Part shown: positions 25,886-34,486 of the stretch, in pieces
Layout of the letters: each line of letters opens with the position of its first letter
Numbering within the stretch: position 1 is the stretch's first letter
Source: Prevotellamassilia timonensis
GTDB lineage: Bacteria > Bacteroidota > Bacteroidia > Bacteroidales > Bacteroidaceae
Assembly: GCF_900106785.1 (NCBI RefSeq)
Contig: NZ_LT629843.1
Span: 285,036 to 349,035, forward strand
DNA length: 64,000 nucleotides
Direction: 5' to 3'
Notes under the pieces: generated by a model
Told to the model about the DNA's origin: nothing
Databases searched by the model: none
The model's input: the letters and a program-made list of their open reading frames with translations, nothing else
Translations under genes and position numbers: made by a program

Positions 25886-28540
25886 ATGAAATACAACTCA
25901 CGCAAACTGCTCATCTTGATGGCTATGGCCGCACCGCTGGCCACCGCCGCACAAGCACAGACCGCAGAGGGTGACAACAACGACAACAAGCCCGTCATCA
26001 CCTACACGGCCAACCACCCTCGCTATGTGCTGGGAGGCCTCACCGTGGACGAGATGAAAGGCTACGACAACGACTACCTGCTCAACATATCGGGCCTCAA
26101 CGTGGGCGACACCTACGAAATTCCCGGGCCCGACATCAGCGAGGCCGTGCGACGCTATTGGAACCAAAAAATCTTTTCGAACGTTGAGATTGTGGCCGAC
26201 AGCATTGTCGACGGCAAAGCTTACCTGCACATCAAACTCACCGCACAACCACGCATATCGAGCATACGATACACCGGCGTCAAAAAGTCGGAACGCGAGG
26301 ACTGCGAAAAGATTATCGGCTTTCAGCCCGGCAACCAAATCACCACCGACATGGTGAACCGCGCCGAGCACTACATCAAGAAGCACTTTGTGGAGAAGGG
26401 CTTCAAAAACTGCGAGGTGCACATCACACAACGCGAGGACGTGACGGGCGACAACCGCGTGCTGGTGGATATCGACATCAACAAGAACGAAAAGGTGAAG
26501 GTGCACAAAATCTTCATCACCGGAGCCAACCCCAAGCACGTGGCAAAACTCAAGCGCGCCATGAAAAAGACGCACGAAAAGAGCTTTGTCAACATGTTCC
26601 GCTCAAAGAAGTTCCTGCCCGAAAAGTATGACGAGGACAAGGGGCTGCTCATTGAAAAACTCAACGAATGGGGCTACCGCGACGCACTCATCACGGCCGA
26701 CAGCGTGCAAACCATCGACCAAAAGCACGTCAACATTCACCTCAACGTCTACGAGGGCACCAAGTACTATGTGCGCAACATCTCGTGGGTGGGCAACACC
26801 GTGTACAACTCCGACCTCCTGCAGCGCATCTTACAGCTCAACAAGGGCGATGTCTACAACCAGACACTCATGGAGAAACGCCTTACGAGCGACGACGACG
26901 CCGTGGGCAACCTCTACTATAACAACGGCTACGTGTTCTACCGCCTCGACCCCGTCGAGGTAAACGTCGTGGGCGACTCCATCGACCTCGAAATGCGCAT
27001 TCGCGAGGGCCAGCAGGCCACATTCAACCATGTGCGCATCGCCGGCAACACACGTGTGTACGAAAACGTCATACGACGCGAACTGCGCACAAAACCGGGC
27101 GACCTCTTCTCAATGGAGAGCATCAAGCGCTCTATTCAGGACCTCGCACAAATGAACCAGTTCGACCCCGAAGCGCTGCAGTCACAGTTTGGCCAAAGCG
27201 GCATCAAGCCCGACCCCGTGAGCGGCACCGTCGACCTCAACTACCCACTCACCTCAAAGGGCGGCGACCAAATCGAACTCTCGGCAGGCTGGGGACAGAC
27301 CGGTATCGTGGGACGCGTAGGACTGAAGTTCACCAACTTCTCAGTGCAGAACCTCTTCCGCAAGGGCTACAAACGCGCCGGCTTCATACCGCAGGGCGAC
27401 GGACAGACGCTCTCGCTGCAAGTGCAAACCAACGGTACTTACTACCAAAACTACGGACTCAGTTTCCTCGAACCATGGCTCGGCGGAAAACGCCCCAACC
27501 AGCTCTCTTTCAACATATCATACAGCAAGCAGAGTGATGTAAACTCCAACTACATCAACCAAAACTACTACAACAACCTCTACAACTACGCTTACGGCTA
27601 CGGCACAAGCTCCAACTACTACACCGACGCCTACGACCCCGACAAGTACGTCAAGATGATTAACCTCAGCCTTGGCTTCGGCAAACGTCTGCGCTGGCCC
27701 GACGACTACTTCACCTTCATGGCCGAACTGTCGTACACACGCTACATGCTCAAGTCGTGGCAATACTTCCTCATAACCGACGGTAACTGCAACAACATCA
27801 ACCTCTCGCTCTCATTGCAGCGCAACTCTACCGACCACCCCTTCTACCCGCGCAAGGGCTCTGAGTTCCTGCTACAGGCCACACTCACACCACCCTACTC
27901 GCTCTGGGACGGGCGCAACTACAAAAATCTGGCCACCAACCCACAGAGCGCCAACTACCAAAAGGAGATGCAAGAGAAGTACCGCTGGATTGAATACCAC
28001 AAGTGGAAACTCAAGTTCCGCAACTTCACAGCACTCTCAAGCGCCGTCAAGGCACCCGTGCTCATGACACGCTTCGAAATGGGCATACTCGGTGCCTACA
28101 ACCGCCACAAAAAGTCGCCTTTCGAAACCTACTACGTGGGCGGCGACGGCATGTCGGGCTATTCTACAGGCTACGCCACCGAGACCATCGGACTGCGCGG
28201 TTACGAAAACGGCTCGCTCTCGGGCAACAACTCCTACTACGGCGACGCCTACGCCTACAGCCGCATGACACTCGAACTGCGCTACCCCTTGATGCTCGAA
28301 ACCTCAACCTCTATCTTTGCACTCGCATTTATCGAGGGAGGTAATGCCTGGACCGACGTCAAAAAGTTCAACCCCCTCAACATGAAGCGCTCTGCCGGTG
28401 TAGGTGTGCGCATACTGCTCCCCATGGTGGGCCTCATGGGTATCGACTGGGCCTATGGTTTCCAAAAGTACATCAGCGGATACTCGGGCAAGCGCGCAGG
28501 CGGTTCACAGTTCCACTTCATCATTGGCCAGGAATTCTAA
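25886..28540 (+). CDS. bamA: Outer membrane protein assembly factor BamA
   Basis: 884 residues. A signal peptide (about 1-23) is followed by POTRA repeats (about 45-430, for instance GLNVGDTYEIPGPDISEAV and VRNISWVGNTVYNSD) and a 16-strand Omp85 barrel ending in FHFIIGQEF, with a terminal phenylalanine. BamA is the insertase for outer membrane beta-barrels, here including the TonB receptor, DUF6089 and PorT proteins. The barrel has a Tyr/Asn-rich insertion around 545-585 (QNYYNNLYNYAYGYG). It is next to ompH, a periplasmic chaperone of the same pathway. Confidence 0.96.
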   Translation: MKYNSRKLLILMAMAAPLATAAQAQTAEGDNNDNKPVITYTANHPRYVLGGLTVDEMKGYDNDYLLNISGLNVGDTYEIPGPDISEAVRRYWNQKIFSNVEIVADSIVDGKAYLHIKLTAQPRISSIRYTGVKKSEREDCEKIIGFQPGNQITTDMVNRAEHYIKKHFVEKGFKNCEVHITQREDVTGDNRVLVDIDINKNEKVKVHKIFITGANPKHVAKLKRAMKKTHEKSFVNMFRSKKFLPEKYDEDKGLLIEKLNEWGYRDALITADSVQTIDQKHVNIHLNVYEGTKYYVRNISWVGNTVYNSDLLQRILQLNKGDVYNQTLMEKRLTSDDDAVGNLYYNNGYVFYRLDPVEVNVVGDSIDLEMRIREGQQATFNHVRIAGNTRVYENVIRRELRTKPGDLFSMESIKRSIQDLAQMNQFDPEALQSQFGQSGIKPDPVSGTVDLNYPLTSKGGDQIELSAGWGQTGIVGRVGLKFTNFSVQNLFRKGYKRAGFIPQGDGQTLSLQVQTNGTYYQNYGLSFLEPWLGGKRPNQLSFNISYSKQSDVNSNYINQNYYNNLYNYAYGYGTSSNYYTDAYDPDKYVKMINLSLGFGKRLRWPDDYFTFMAELSYTRYMLKSWQYFLITDGNCNNINLSLSLQRNSTDHPFYPRKGSEFLLQATLTPPYSLWDGRNYKNLATNPQSANYQKEMQEKYRWIEYHKWKLKFRNFTALSSAVKAPVLMTRFEMGILGAYNRHKKSPFETYYVGGDGMSGYSTGYATETIGLRGYENGSLSGNNSYYGDAYAYSRMTLELRYPLMLETSTSIFALAFIEGGNAWTDVKKFNPLNMKRSAGVGVRILLPMVGLMGIDWAYGFQKYISGYSGKRAGGSQFHFIIGQEF

Positions 28541-28558
28541 CAACACACTTTTACGCTC

Positions 28559-29077
28559 ATGAAAAAGTTAGCTTTATTATTGCTCATCGCCCTGTGCACC
28601 TCATTCAGTGCCAGCGCACAAAAGTTCGCCCTCGTCGACATGGAGTACATTCTCAGCAACATACCTGCCTACGAGCGTGCCAACGAGCAACTCAACCAAA
28701 CCTCCAAGTCGTGGCAAGCAGAGGTCGAAGCACTCAACAACAAGGCACAAACGCTCTACAAGAACTATCAAAACGAGAGCGTCTTCCTAAGCGACGCACA
28801 AAAGAAGGAGCGCGAAAAGGCCATCGTCGACAAGGAAAAAGAGGCGGCCGACCTTAAAAAGAAATATTTCGGGCCCGAGGGCGAGCTTTACAAAAAGCGC
28901 CAAAGCCTCATCGAGCCTATACAGGACGAAATTTACAACGCCGTCAAGAGCATAGCCACCACCAAGGGCTTCCAGCTCATTCTCGACCGCGCGTCCGACA
29001 ACGGCATCATATTTGCCTCACCAAGCATCGACATCAGCAACGAGGTACTCAGCAAGCTGGGCTACGACGTGCGCTAA
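28559..29077 (+). CDS. OmpH/Skp-family periplasmic chaperone
   Basis: 172 residues with a signal peptide (about 1-20, ends SASAQ). The middle is a charged coiled coil (about 45-125: NEQLNQTSKSWQAEVEALNN, KEREKAIVDKEKEAADLKKK) framed by small beta segments, as in Skp, which holds unfolded outer membrane proteins for BamA. It starts 18 bp after bamA and is clearly in the same operon. Many relatives have two such genes in tandem; only one is present here. A hairpin follows. Confidence 0.92.
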   Translation: MKKLALLLLIALCTSFSASAQKFALVDMEYILSNIPAYERANEQLNQTSKSWQAEVEALNNKAQTLYKNYQNESVFLSDAQKKEREKAIVDKEKEAADLKKKYFGPEGELYKKRQSLIEPIQDEIYNAVKSIATTKGFQLILDRASDNGIIFASPSIDISNEVLSKLGYDVR

Positions 29078-29103
29078 TCCCCCCCACACTCTCTCCCCCG
29101 TCA

Positions 29104-29139
29104 TTGGCGGCATGAGGCACACAAGCCCCATGCCGCCAA
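29104..29139 (+). terminator. Hairpin after ompH
   Basis: An 11-bp perfect stem, TTGGCGGCATG (29104-29114) with CATGCCGCCAA (29129-29139). It is the likely end of the uppS-bamA-ompH transcript, although the T-run is weak. Confidence 0.65.
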
Positions 29140-29144
29140 ATGCT

Positions 29145-29292
29145 ATTTTACACCCGATAGGGTATAATTCACACACCGCACGCCTATTTTATACCCGTTC
29201 GGGTGCAATCTCCAATCGAAACATCAGATCAATATGAGAAGAATGAAATTGACTTGTACGAGTACATCGAACAACTGCACGATTGGAATTAA
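29145..29292 (+). pseudogene. Two operator-like palindromes and a possible gene remnant
   Basis: Two related imperfect palindromes lie 41 bp apart: ATTTTACACCCGATAGGGTA (29145) and ATTTTATACCCGTTCGGGTG (29186), each with inverted ACCCG/CGGGT cores, like binding sites of a small repressor. An open stretch overlaps the second one and continues in frame to a stop at 29290; its last part reads ETSDQYEKNEIDLYEYIEQL, which looks like a real protein tail. It has no proper start and is too short to be intact. It may be what is left of a toxin-antitoxin or regulator gene. Speculative. Confidence 0.25.
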
Positions 29293-29299
29293 CATAGTA

Positions 29300-29318
29300 T
29301 TTTAACCTGTCAATCTGA
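29300..29318. repeat. Terminal motif shared by several family A copies
   Basis: TTTTAACCTGTCAATCTGA lies 17 bp left of copy 8. The same word occurs at 63634-63651 left of copy 17, and its reverse complement CAGATTGACAGGTTAAAA lies right of copies 11 to 13 at about 44159, 44408 and, with one change, 44657. Confidence 0.75.
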
Positions 29319-29334
29319 CTATAAACGCTACCTC

Positions 29335-29446
29335 TAATGGGGGCGACGCGTCTCGCGTCGGGATAGAAACAAAAGTTAAATGCAAACGCTACTACTGCTA
29401 ATAATTGAGGCCTGTTTTACCGACGCGAGACGCGTCGCCCCCATTA
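29335..29446. repeat. Family A palindrome, copy 8
   Basis: T on the left and A on the right (matched). The loop GATAGAAACAAAAGTTAAAT and on is almost identical to copy 9, so the two come from a recent duplication. Right flank TTTCTTCAAGCACCAACCCC. Confidence 0.9.
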
Positions 29447-29501
29447 GTGATCGCGTTTCTTCAAGCACCAACCCCGCCTCCCTACCAACAAACGCTACCT
29501 C

Positions 29502-29613
29502 TAATGGGGGTGACGCGTCTCGCGTCGGGATAGAAACAAAAGTTAAATACAAACGCTTCTACTGCTAATAATTGAGGCCTGCTTTCCCGACGCGAGACGC
29601 GTCGCCCCCATTA
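29502..29613. repeat. Family A palindrome, copy 9
   Basis: T on the left and A on the right (matched). Same length and nearly the same loop as copy 8, 167 bp downstream; one change in the left arm (GGTGACGCG instead of GGCGACGCG). Confidence 0.9.
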
Positions 29614-29671
29614 GTGATCGCGTTTCTTCAAGCACCAACCCCACCCACACACATCATCAATAATAATGACA

Positions 29672-29725
29672 ACGGGCAGACATGCACCAACAGGCTGACA
29701 ACCAGACGGGTACATGTCTGCCCGT
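29672..29725. terminator. Hairpin upstream of the LRR protein promoter
   Basis: A 13-bp perfect stem ACGGGCAGACATG (29672-29684) with CATGTCTGCCCGT (29713-29725). It is a possible barrier between the repeat region and the next gene. Between here and the promoter I see nothing else. Confidence 0.5.
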
Positions 29726-29825
29726 GTCGTATGGCTACAATCAAAAAAACTTTGCCACTCATACCCATAAACGCGCCACTTAAACCCGAAAATCGACCAC
29801 TTACGCACACTACGCCTTTAAGCTA

Positions 29826-29857
29826 TTGAAACGTTTGTTTATTTCCCGTAAATTTGT
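29826..29857 (+). promoter_or_regulatory. Promoter for the BspA-type LRR gene
   Basis: TTG (29826-29828), 20 bp, TAAATTTG (29849-29856). The spacing and both boxes are close to consensus. Transcription would begin near 29863, after the alternative in-frame start at 29854, and this favours the ATG at 29962. Confidence 0.6.
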
Positions 29858-29961
29858 GCTTGACAATATGTGGCACATACACACCAGTTAAGTGCCCGAT
29901 AGAGATAATAATTATAGAGAGAACAACAAACATAACTTTCCTAACACTAACACACACTACT

Positions 29962-32900
29962 ATGGGAAAAACAAACGCCAAGATGTGTAGTCACAAGGCT
30001 ACGCAAGTGTTACCGTTAAGTAAAGGCACGCCCGCCGTGGGCATAGCCTCAAGCAGTTATTTCGCAGCCTGCGCCCGCCACGTGGGCGCCCTCGCCCTGT
30101 TCGGCCTCATGTTCTGCCCCGTGCAGGTCATGGCCAGCCGTGCACCGCGCCTCGCCGTTGCTGACAGTTCCGAAGTAGTCAGCCCCGTGCTGCCCGACCA
30201 AGGCACCACCGCACCCACCGACTCCATCGACAATGGCGGGGCGGGCGACACCGAAGAGGTACTGCCCGATACCATTCCGTATGAGCAACTGTTGAAGCAC
30301 AATAGTTGGCTTTCTACTAATAAAGAAGCCGGCACCACCACCCAACAGTCGTGGGAGATCATCTGCAGCCGCCCCACCAAGCTCACCTTCAACTATGCCT
30401 GCAATAACTACAATGCATACGGCACATTCCAAGTCACACTGAATGACAGTACCATCATCAGTAGAGATCGCTGGAGTTCAACCGAGAGAGAACTCTATCA
30501 AATAGACTTGCCCGCAGGTCGCCATGTGCTAAAAGCATCATACAACACACGTTACGGAAATCAATACGATCTTGAAGACGAAGCCTATTGTTACGCCGCC
30601 ATCAGCGACATAGCCACCGACGATGCCCAGTCCAACGCCACAGCCTACCTTGGTGCCCTTGCAGACTTCCCTGGCCTCAAACAAGAGCTGCAAACAGCGC
30701 TCGACAACTATAACGCTGCCCCCGACGACGAGGCACTCTACAACACCATGGCCGCCACACTGAACGATGTGCGCAAAGCCGTATCGTACTATCCGCTCAT
30801 TCAAAAAGACATCGTTGTAGCCGACTCTATCCTCAACGAAGGCGCCTATGTCGACATATCCGAAGCCGTAGCCCTTGGCCGCGCCATCGATGTCAACACC
30901 TCAACAAGTGCCGACTACCTGGCTGCATTCAACGCGCTCGAAACGAGCATTGCCGTACAAGTGTCGAGCAACCAAAAAATCGACGACTGGGCGTTCAACA
31001 CCAGCCAACGCTACACCATCGACAACATGGGTTACTACCTCGACCAAGAGCACAAGGTGGCAGCCTGCACCGGCCTGCAAACCGAAGATGCCGATGTAAC
31101 CAACCTCGTCATACCCTCCACTGTGCGCTACAACGGCGTTACCTATGCCGTCGTGGCCCTCTACGACAACCGTTACAACCAAAACAAAGTGCGCACACTC
31201 ACCCTGCCCCGCACCTTACGCCACATCAACGACGGGGGATTGTCTGATTACCGCGCCATTACCGACCTCGAAATCCCCGCCAATGTGGAGCGCATGGGCG
31301 ATTACATTGTGAACGACTGCCCACAACTGCAGCGCATCAAGGTCAATGCCGAGGTGCCGCCCACATTGGGGTCATTAGGTGTTGACAGTTACTATGAAGA
31401 CGGTTACACAGCATACCGTCACCTCAGAATAGTTATCCCCCGCGAGAGCTTCCACGCCTACCGCCTTGTCAGTGCATGGAACACCGACTACAACGTGCTC
31501 ATCGGTGGCGACGAAGGCATCACTGTCAGCACAGGCAAAATTGCCGCTGGCGACCTTGGCCATGTAGTAGTAGAAGAGGCCGGCTATCTGCAAGAGGTGA
31601 ACAAACTCATCATTGAGGGCGAGCTCAACGCTGACGACTGGAGCAAGATTGGGCAAATGACCAACCTCACCGAGCTCGACCTGTCAAAAGCCCTGATTGA
31701 CGAAATACCAAGCTATGCATTCAACGAGCGTGGGGCCATCGACAAAGTGGTGCTGCCGCCCACTCTCAAAAAGATTGGCAGCTATGCCTTCCAAAGGACC
31801 TCACTGACATCAGTCAATATCCCCGACAATGTCGAGACCATCGAGGAAGCTGCTTTTCGTCAAATAAAGCAACTGCAAGAAGTGCATCTGCCAGACAGTC
31901 TTACATCATTAGGCCGCTACGCATTTGCAGAATGCCGCAGTTTGCGTACAGTCAAGATACCCACCAAACTTAAAGAGATTCCGTGGTATGCTTTCGACGG
32001 TTGTAAATCTCTGCAAAGTGTCGAACTGCACGACAGCATAACAGGCTTTGGCGATTATTCTTTCAGAAGCTGCGACCTCCGCGAAATAACACTTCCCAAA
32101 TCAACCACATGGATTGGCGGAAGAGCCTTTGCAGAAAATACAAATCTGAGCAAAGTGACACTCAACGAGGAACTTATCGACATTTGGGCTTATGCTTTCC
32201 AAAACACAGCCATCGACACCCTCAACTGCCCCTCTACCCTACGCAATATATATAACGGCGCATTTGCTGGCTGCCGTAATCTGAGTCAAATAAACCTTAA
32301 CGAGGGACTGACACGCATTGAAGTGTATGCATTAGCTAACAACAAGGCCACAGAAATCGTACTTCCCAGTTCGTTGGAATATTGCTCTCAGTCTGCTTTC
32401 GACGACTGCGACAGCCTCGTCACCATCGAGGCACGCTCTGTCATGCCCCCCAACACCGACGGCGGTTGTCCCCTGACTGGCACAGACCTCACCAAGGCCG
32501 CACTCTACGTGCCCGTATGGAGCCTTTCCGAGTATCAGTTGGCCACAGGCTGGAACCAGTTCTACACCTTCCGCACCTCCGACTTCATGCCGCAGTACGT
32601 CAAGGTTAACAAGGACTTCTACTTCACCCTGCGCGACGAGCTCGACCCCGACTACCGTCCCGACATCGAACTTACCGTCACCAATAACGAGATTACCGAC
32701 TCGCACGACAACACCGACTACCAGCACGGCAACCTCACCATCAGCGGACGCAGCAAACTCGCTGTCAACGACTTCAGCATGGTGCTCTCGCCGTATACCA
32801 AGTACGCTTACGAGGGGGGAGATGGGTATTACTACAATGACAATTATAGATACCTCCGCCCAACCAGCCTCATTGTCAAGGGCGAGATGCGTGCCGAAAA

Positions 32901-34116
32901 CGTCACCATCAACCTTTGGAACGCCACCAACCGCTGGCAGTTCGTGTCATTCCCCTTCGATGTCAAGGTGAGCGACATTGTACCCGTCGACAGCACCACC
33001 TCATGGGTAATACGCGGCCACTCGGGTGCCGAGCGCGCAGCAGGCAACACCGCTGCCGTATGGCAGAACCTCTCAGCCGACGATGTGCTGCAAGCTGGCA
33101 AGGGCTACATCATGCAGTGCTACAAGCCTGACGACAAAAACGGCAACTACTACGCCGCCCAATTCACCGTGCGCCCCCTCACCACCACCGTCAACCGTCA
33201 GCAAATATTCAATGCCGACAACCGCACCGTGGCACTTGAGGAGCACCTCGCAGAGTTTGAGCACAACCGCAGCTGGAACCTCATTGGCAATCCCTACCCA
33301 AGCTACTTCGACACCCGCTTCCTCGACTTCGGGGCGCCCTTCATGGTGTGGAACAGCAACAACCAGAACTACGAGGCTTACAGTCCGGTAGACGACAGCT
33401 ACATTCTCGCACCCGCCGAGGCCTTCTTCGTGCAGCGCCCCGTCGACCAGGAGAACATCACCTTCCTCAAGGACGGACGCCAGACCGACCGCTACGCCCG
33501 CACACTTGTAGAGGAAGAGCCGGCCAGCGCACCGCAGCGCATCAGGGCTGCCTACGACAGCAACACCCACACCGCCGCACAGCGCACCGTGTTCAACATC
33601 ACACTGGCCAAGGACGGACAGCAGGCCGACCGCACCCGCGTAGTCATCAACGAGGCTGCCACCATGCAGTACGACCTCAGCCGCGATGCCGCCAAGTTTA
33701 CCGGCACCGAACCTGCCGTGTCGCAAATCTTCACCATCAACGGCGCCACACGCTACGCCATCAACGAGCGTCCGCTCAACAATGGCCAGGCCCTGCTCGG
33801 TCTGCACTTCGGCACCGATGGCACTTACACCATCGGCCTCAGCAATCAGCCCGACGGCCAAATCACACTTGAGGACCGCCTCACTGGCACCAAGCTGCAG
33901 CTCAACGGCACCGCAGGCTACAGCTTCACAGCCAAGGCCGGCGACAGCACCGACCGCTTTGTGCTCCACTTCGACGCTGTGGCCACGGGCATCAATGCCG
34001 CCACTACCAACGAGGCTGACCGCAACGACGACACTTACACCCTCGACGGACGCAAGGTGAACACCCCCACGGCACCGGGCCTCTACATCAAGGGTGGAAA
34101 GAAGGTTATCAAGTAG
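29962..34116 (+). CDS. BspA-type leucine-rich repeat surface protein with T9SS-type tail
   Basis: 1384 residues. A long n-region precedes the hydrophobic signal core (ALALFGLMFCPVQVMA, about 42-57). Two blocks of LRR_5/Treponema-type repeats follow, about 386-517 and 560-825, with units such as LPDSLTSLGRYAFAECRSLR and the recurrent xxIxxYAFxxCxxL pattern. Beta-rich domains fill about 860-1340. The tail YTLDGRKVNTPTAPGLYI then KKVIK is the shared T9SS-like tag, preceded by ATGIN. BspA-like proteins bind matrix proteins or other bacteria; that role is inferred here. The next gene is separated by a nested palindrome. Confidence 0.88.
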   Translation: MGKTNAKMCSHKATQVLPLSKGTPAVGIASSSYFAACARHVGALALFGLMFCPVQVMASRAPRLAVADSSEVVSPVLPDQGTTAPTDSIDNGGAGDTEEVLPDTIPYEQLLKHNSWLSTNKEAGTTTQQSWEIICSRPTKLTFNYACNNYNAYGTFQVTLNDSTIISRDRWSSTERELYQIDLPAGRHVLKASYNTRYGNQYDLEDEAYCYAAISDIATDDAQSNATAYLGALADFPGLKQELQTALDNYNAAPDDEALYNTMAATLNDVRKAVSYYPLIQKDIVVADSILNEGAYVDISEAVALGRAIDVNTSTSADYLAAFNALETSIAVQVSSNQKIDDWAFNTSQRYTIDNMGYYLDQEHKVAACTGLQTEDADVTNLVIPSTVRYNGVTYAVVALYDNRYNQNKVRTLTLPRTLRHINDGGLSDYRAITDLEIPANVERMGDYIVNDCPQLQRIKVNAEVPPTLGSLGVDSYYEDGYTAYRHLRIVIPRESFHAYRLVSAWNTDYNVLIGGDEGITVSTGKIAAGDLGHVVVEEAGYLQEVNKLIIEGELNADDWSKIGQMTNLTELDLSKALIDEIPSYAFNERGAIDKVVLPPTLKKIGSYAFQRTSLTSVNIPDNVETIEEAAFRQIKQLQEVHLPDSLTSLGRYAFAECRSLRTVKIPTKLKEIPWYAFDGCKSLQSVELHDSITGFGDYSFRSCDLREITLPKSTTWIGGRAFAENTNLSKVTLNEELIDIWAYAFQNTAIDTLNCPSTLRNIYNGAFAGCRNLSQINLNEGLTRIEVYALANNKATEIVLPSSLEYCSQSAFDDCDSLVTIEARSVMPPNTDGGCPLTGTDLTKAALYVPVWSLSEYQLATGWNQFYTFRTSDFMPQYVKVNKDFYFTLRDELDPDYRPDIELTVTNNEITDSHDNTDYQHGNLTISGRSKLAVNDFSMVLSPYTKYAYEGGDGYYYNDNYRYLRPTSLIVKGEMRAENVTINLWNATNRWQFVSFPFDVKVSDIVPVDSTTSWVIRGHSGAERAAGNTAAVWQNLSADDVLQAGKGYIMQCYKPDDKNGNYYAAQFTVRPLTTTVNRQQIFNADNRTVALEEHLAEFEHNRSWNLIGNPYPSYFDTRFLDFGAPFMVWNSNNQNYEAYSPVDDSYILAPAEAFFVQRPVDQENITFLKDGRQTDRYARTLVEEEPASAPQRIRAAYDSNTHTAAQRTVFNITLAKDGQQADRTRVVINEAATMQYDLSRDAAKFTGTEPAVSQIFTINGATRYAINERPLNNGQALLGLHFGTDGTYTIGLSNQPDGQITLEDRLTGTKLQLNGTAGYSFTAKAGDSTDRFVLHFDAVATGINAATTNEADRNDDTYTLDGRKVNTPTAPGLYIKGGKKVIK

Positions 34117-34122
34117 GATAAT

Positions 34123-34472
34123 TGGTTTACAAGTTGACGAGTTTACAAGTTGACGGGTAAGTTAGTTTACTCAAGTTTCGGGTTTAGACGGGTGCGGCCA
34201 AAGGCACCGAACGCTACCTCTAATGGGGGCGACGCGTCTCGCGTCGGGAAAACATGCAACTATTATTAGCAGCAGTAGCGTTCGTGTCTGACCCCTATCT
34301 CTATCTCTATCCCGACGCGGGACGCGTCGCCCCCATTAGAGGTAGCGTTTCTTCGCAGTGCCTAACAGACCGTGCGAACCTAAATCCAAAGCTTCAATTA
34401 GTTTACGAACTAACGGACAAGCAGGCAGACAAACCTACCTGTCAACCCGTTAACCCGTAAACCCGTCAACCA
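34123..34472. repeat. Nested element: family C outside, B in the middle, A inside
   Basis: Outer left: five 8-bp units (TGGTTTAC, AAGTTGAC, GAGTTTAC, AAGTTGAC, GGGTAAGT; 34123-34162). Middle left: ACTCAAGTTTCGGGTTTAG (34169-34187). Core: family A copy 10 (34221-34338). Middle right: TAAATCCAAAGCTTCAAT (34381-34398). Outer right: ACCTACCT, GTCAACCC, GTTAACCC, GTAAACCC, GTCAACCA (34433-34472). The three inverted repeats share one centre. The last unit ends 14 bp before the start codon of the next gene. Confidence 0.85.
34221..34338. repeat. Family A palindrome, copy 10 (innermost layer of the nested element)
   Basis: T on the left, G on the right (not matched, though U-G could pair in RNA). 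Iteron AACGCTACCTCT precedes and AGAGGTAGCGTTT follows. Confidence 0.88.
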
Positions 34473-34486
34473 AAAACAATAAATAT

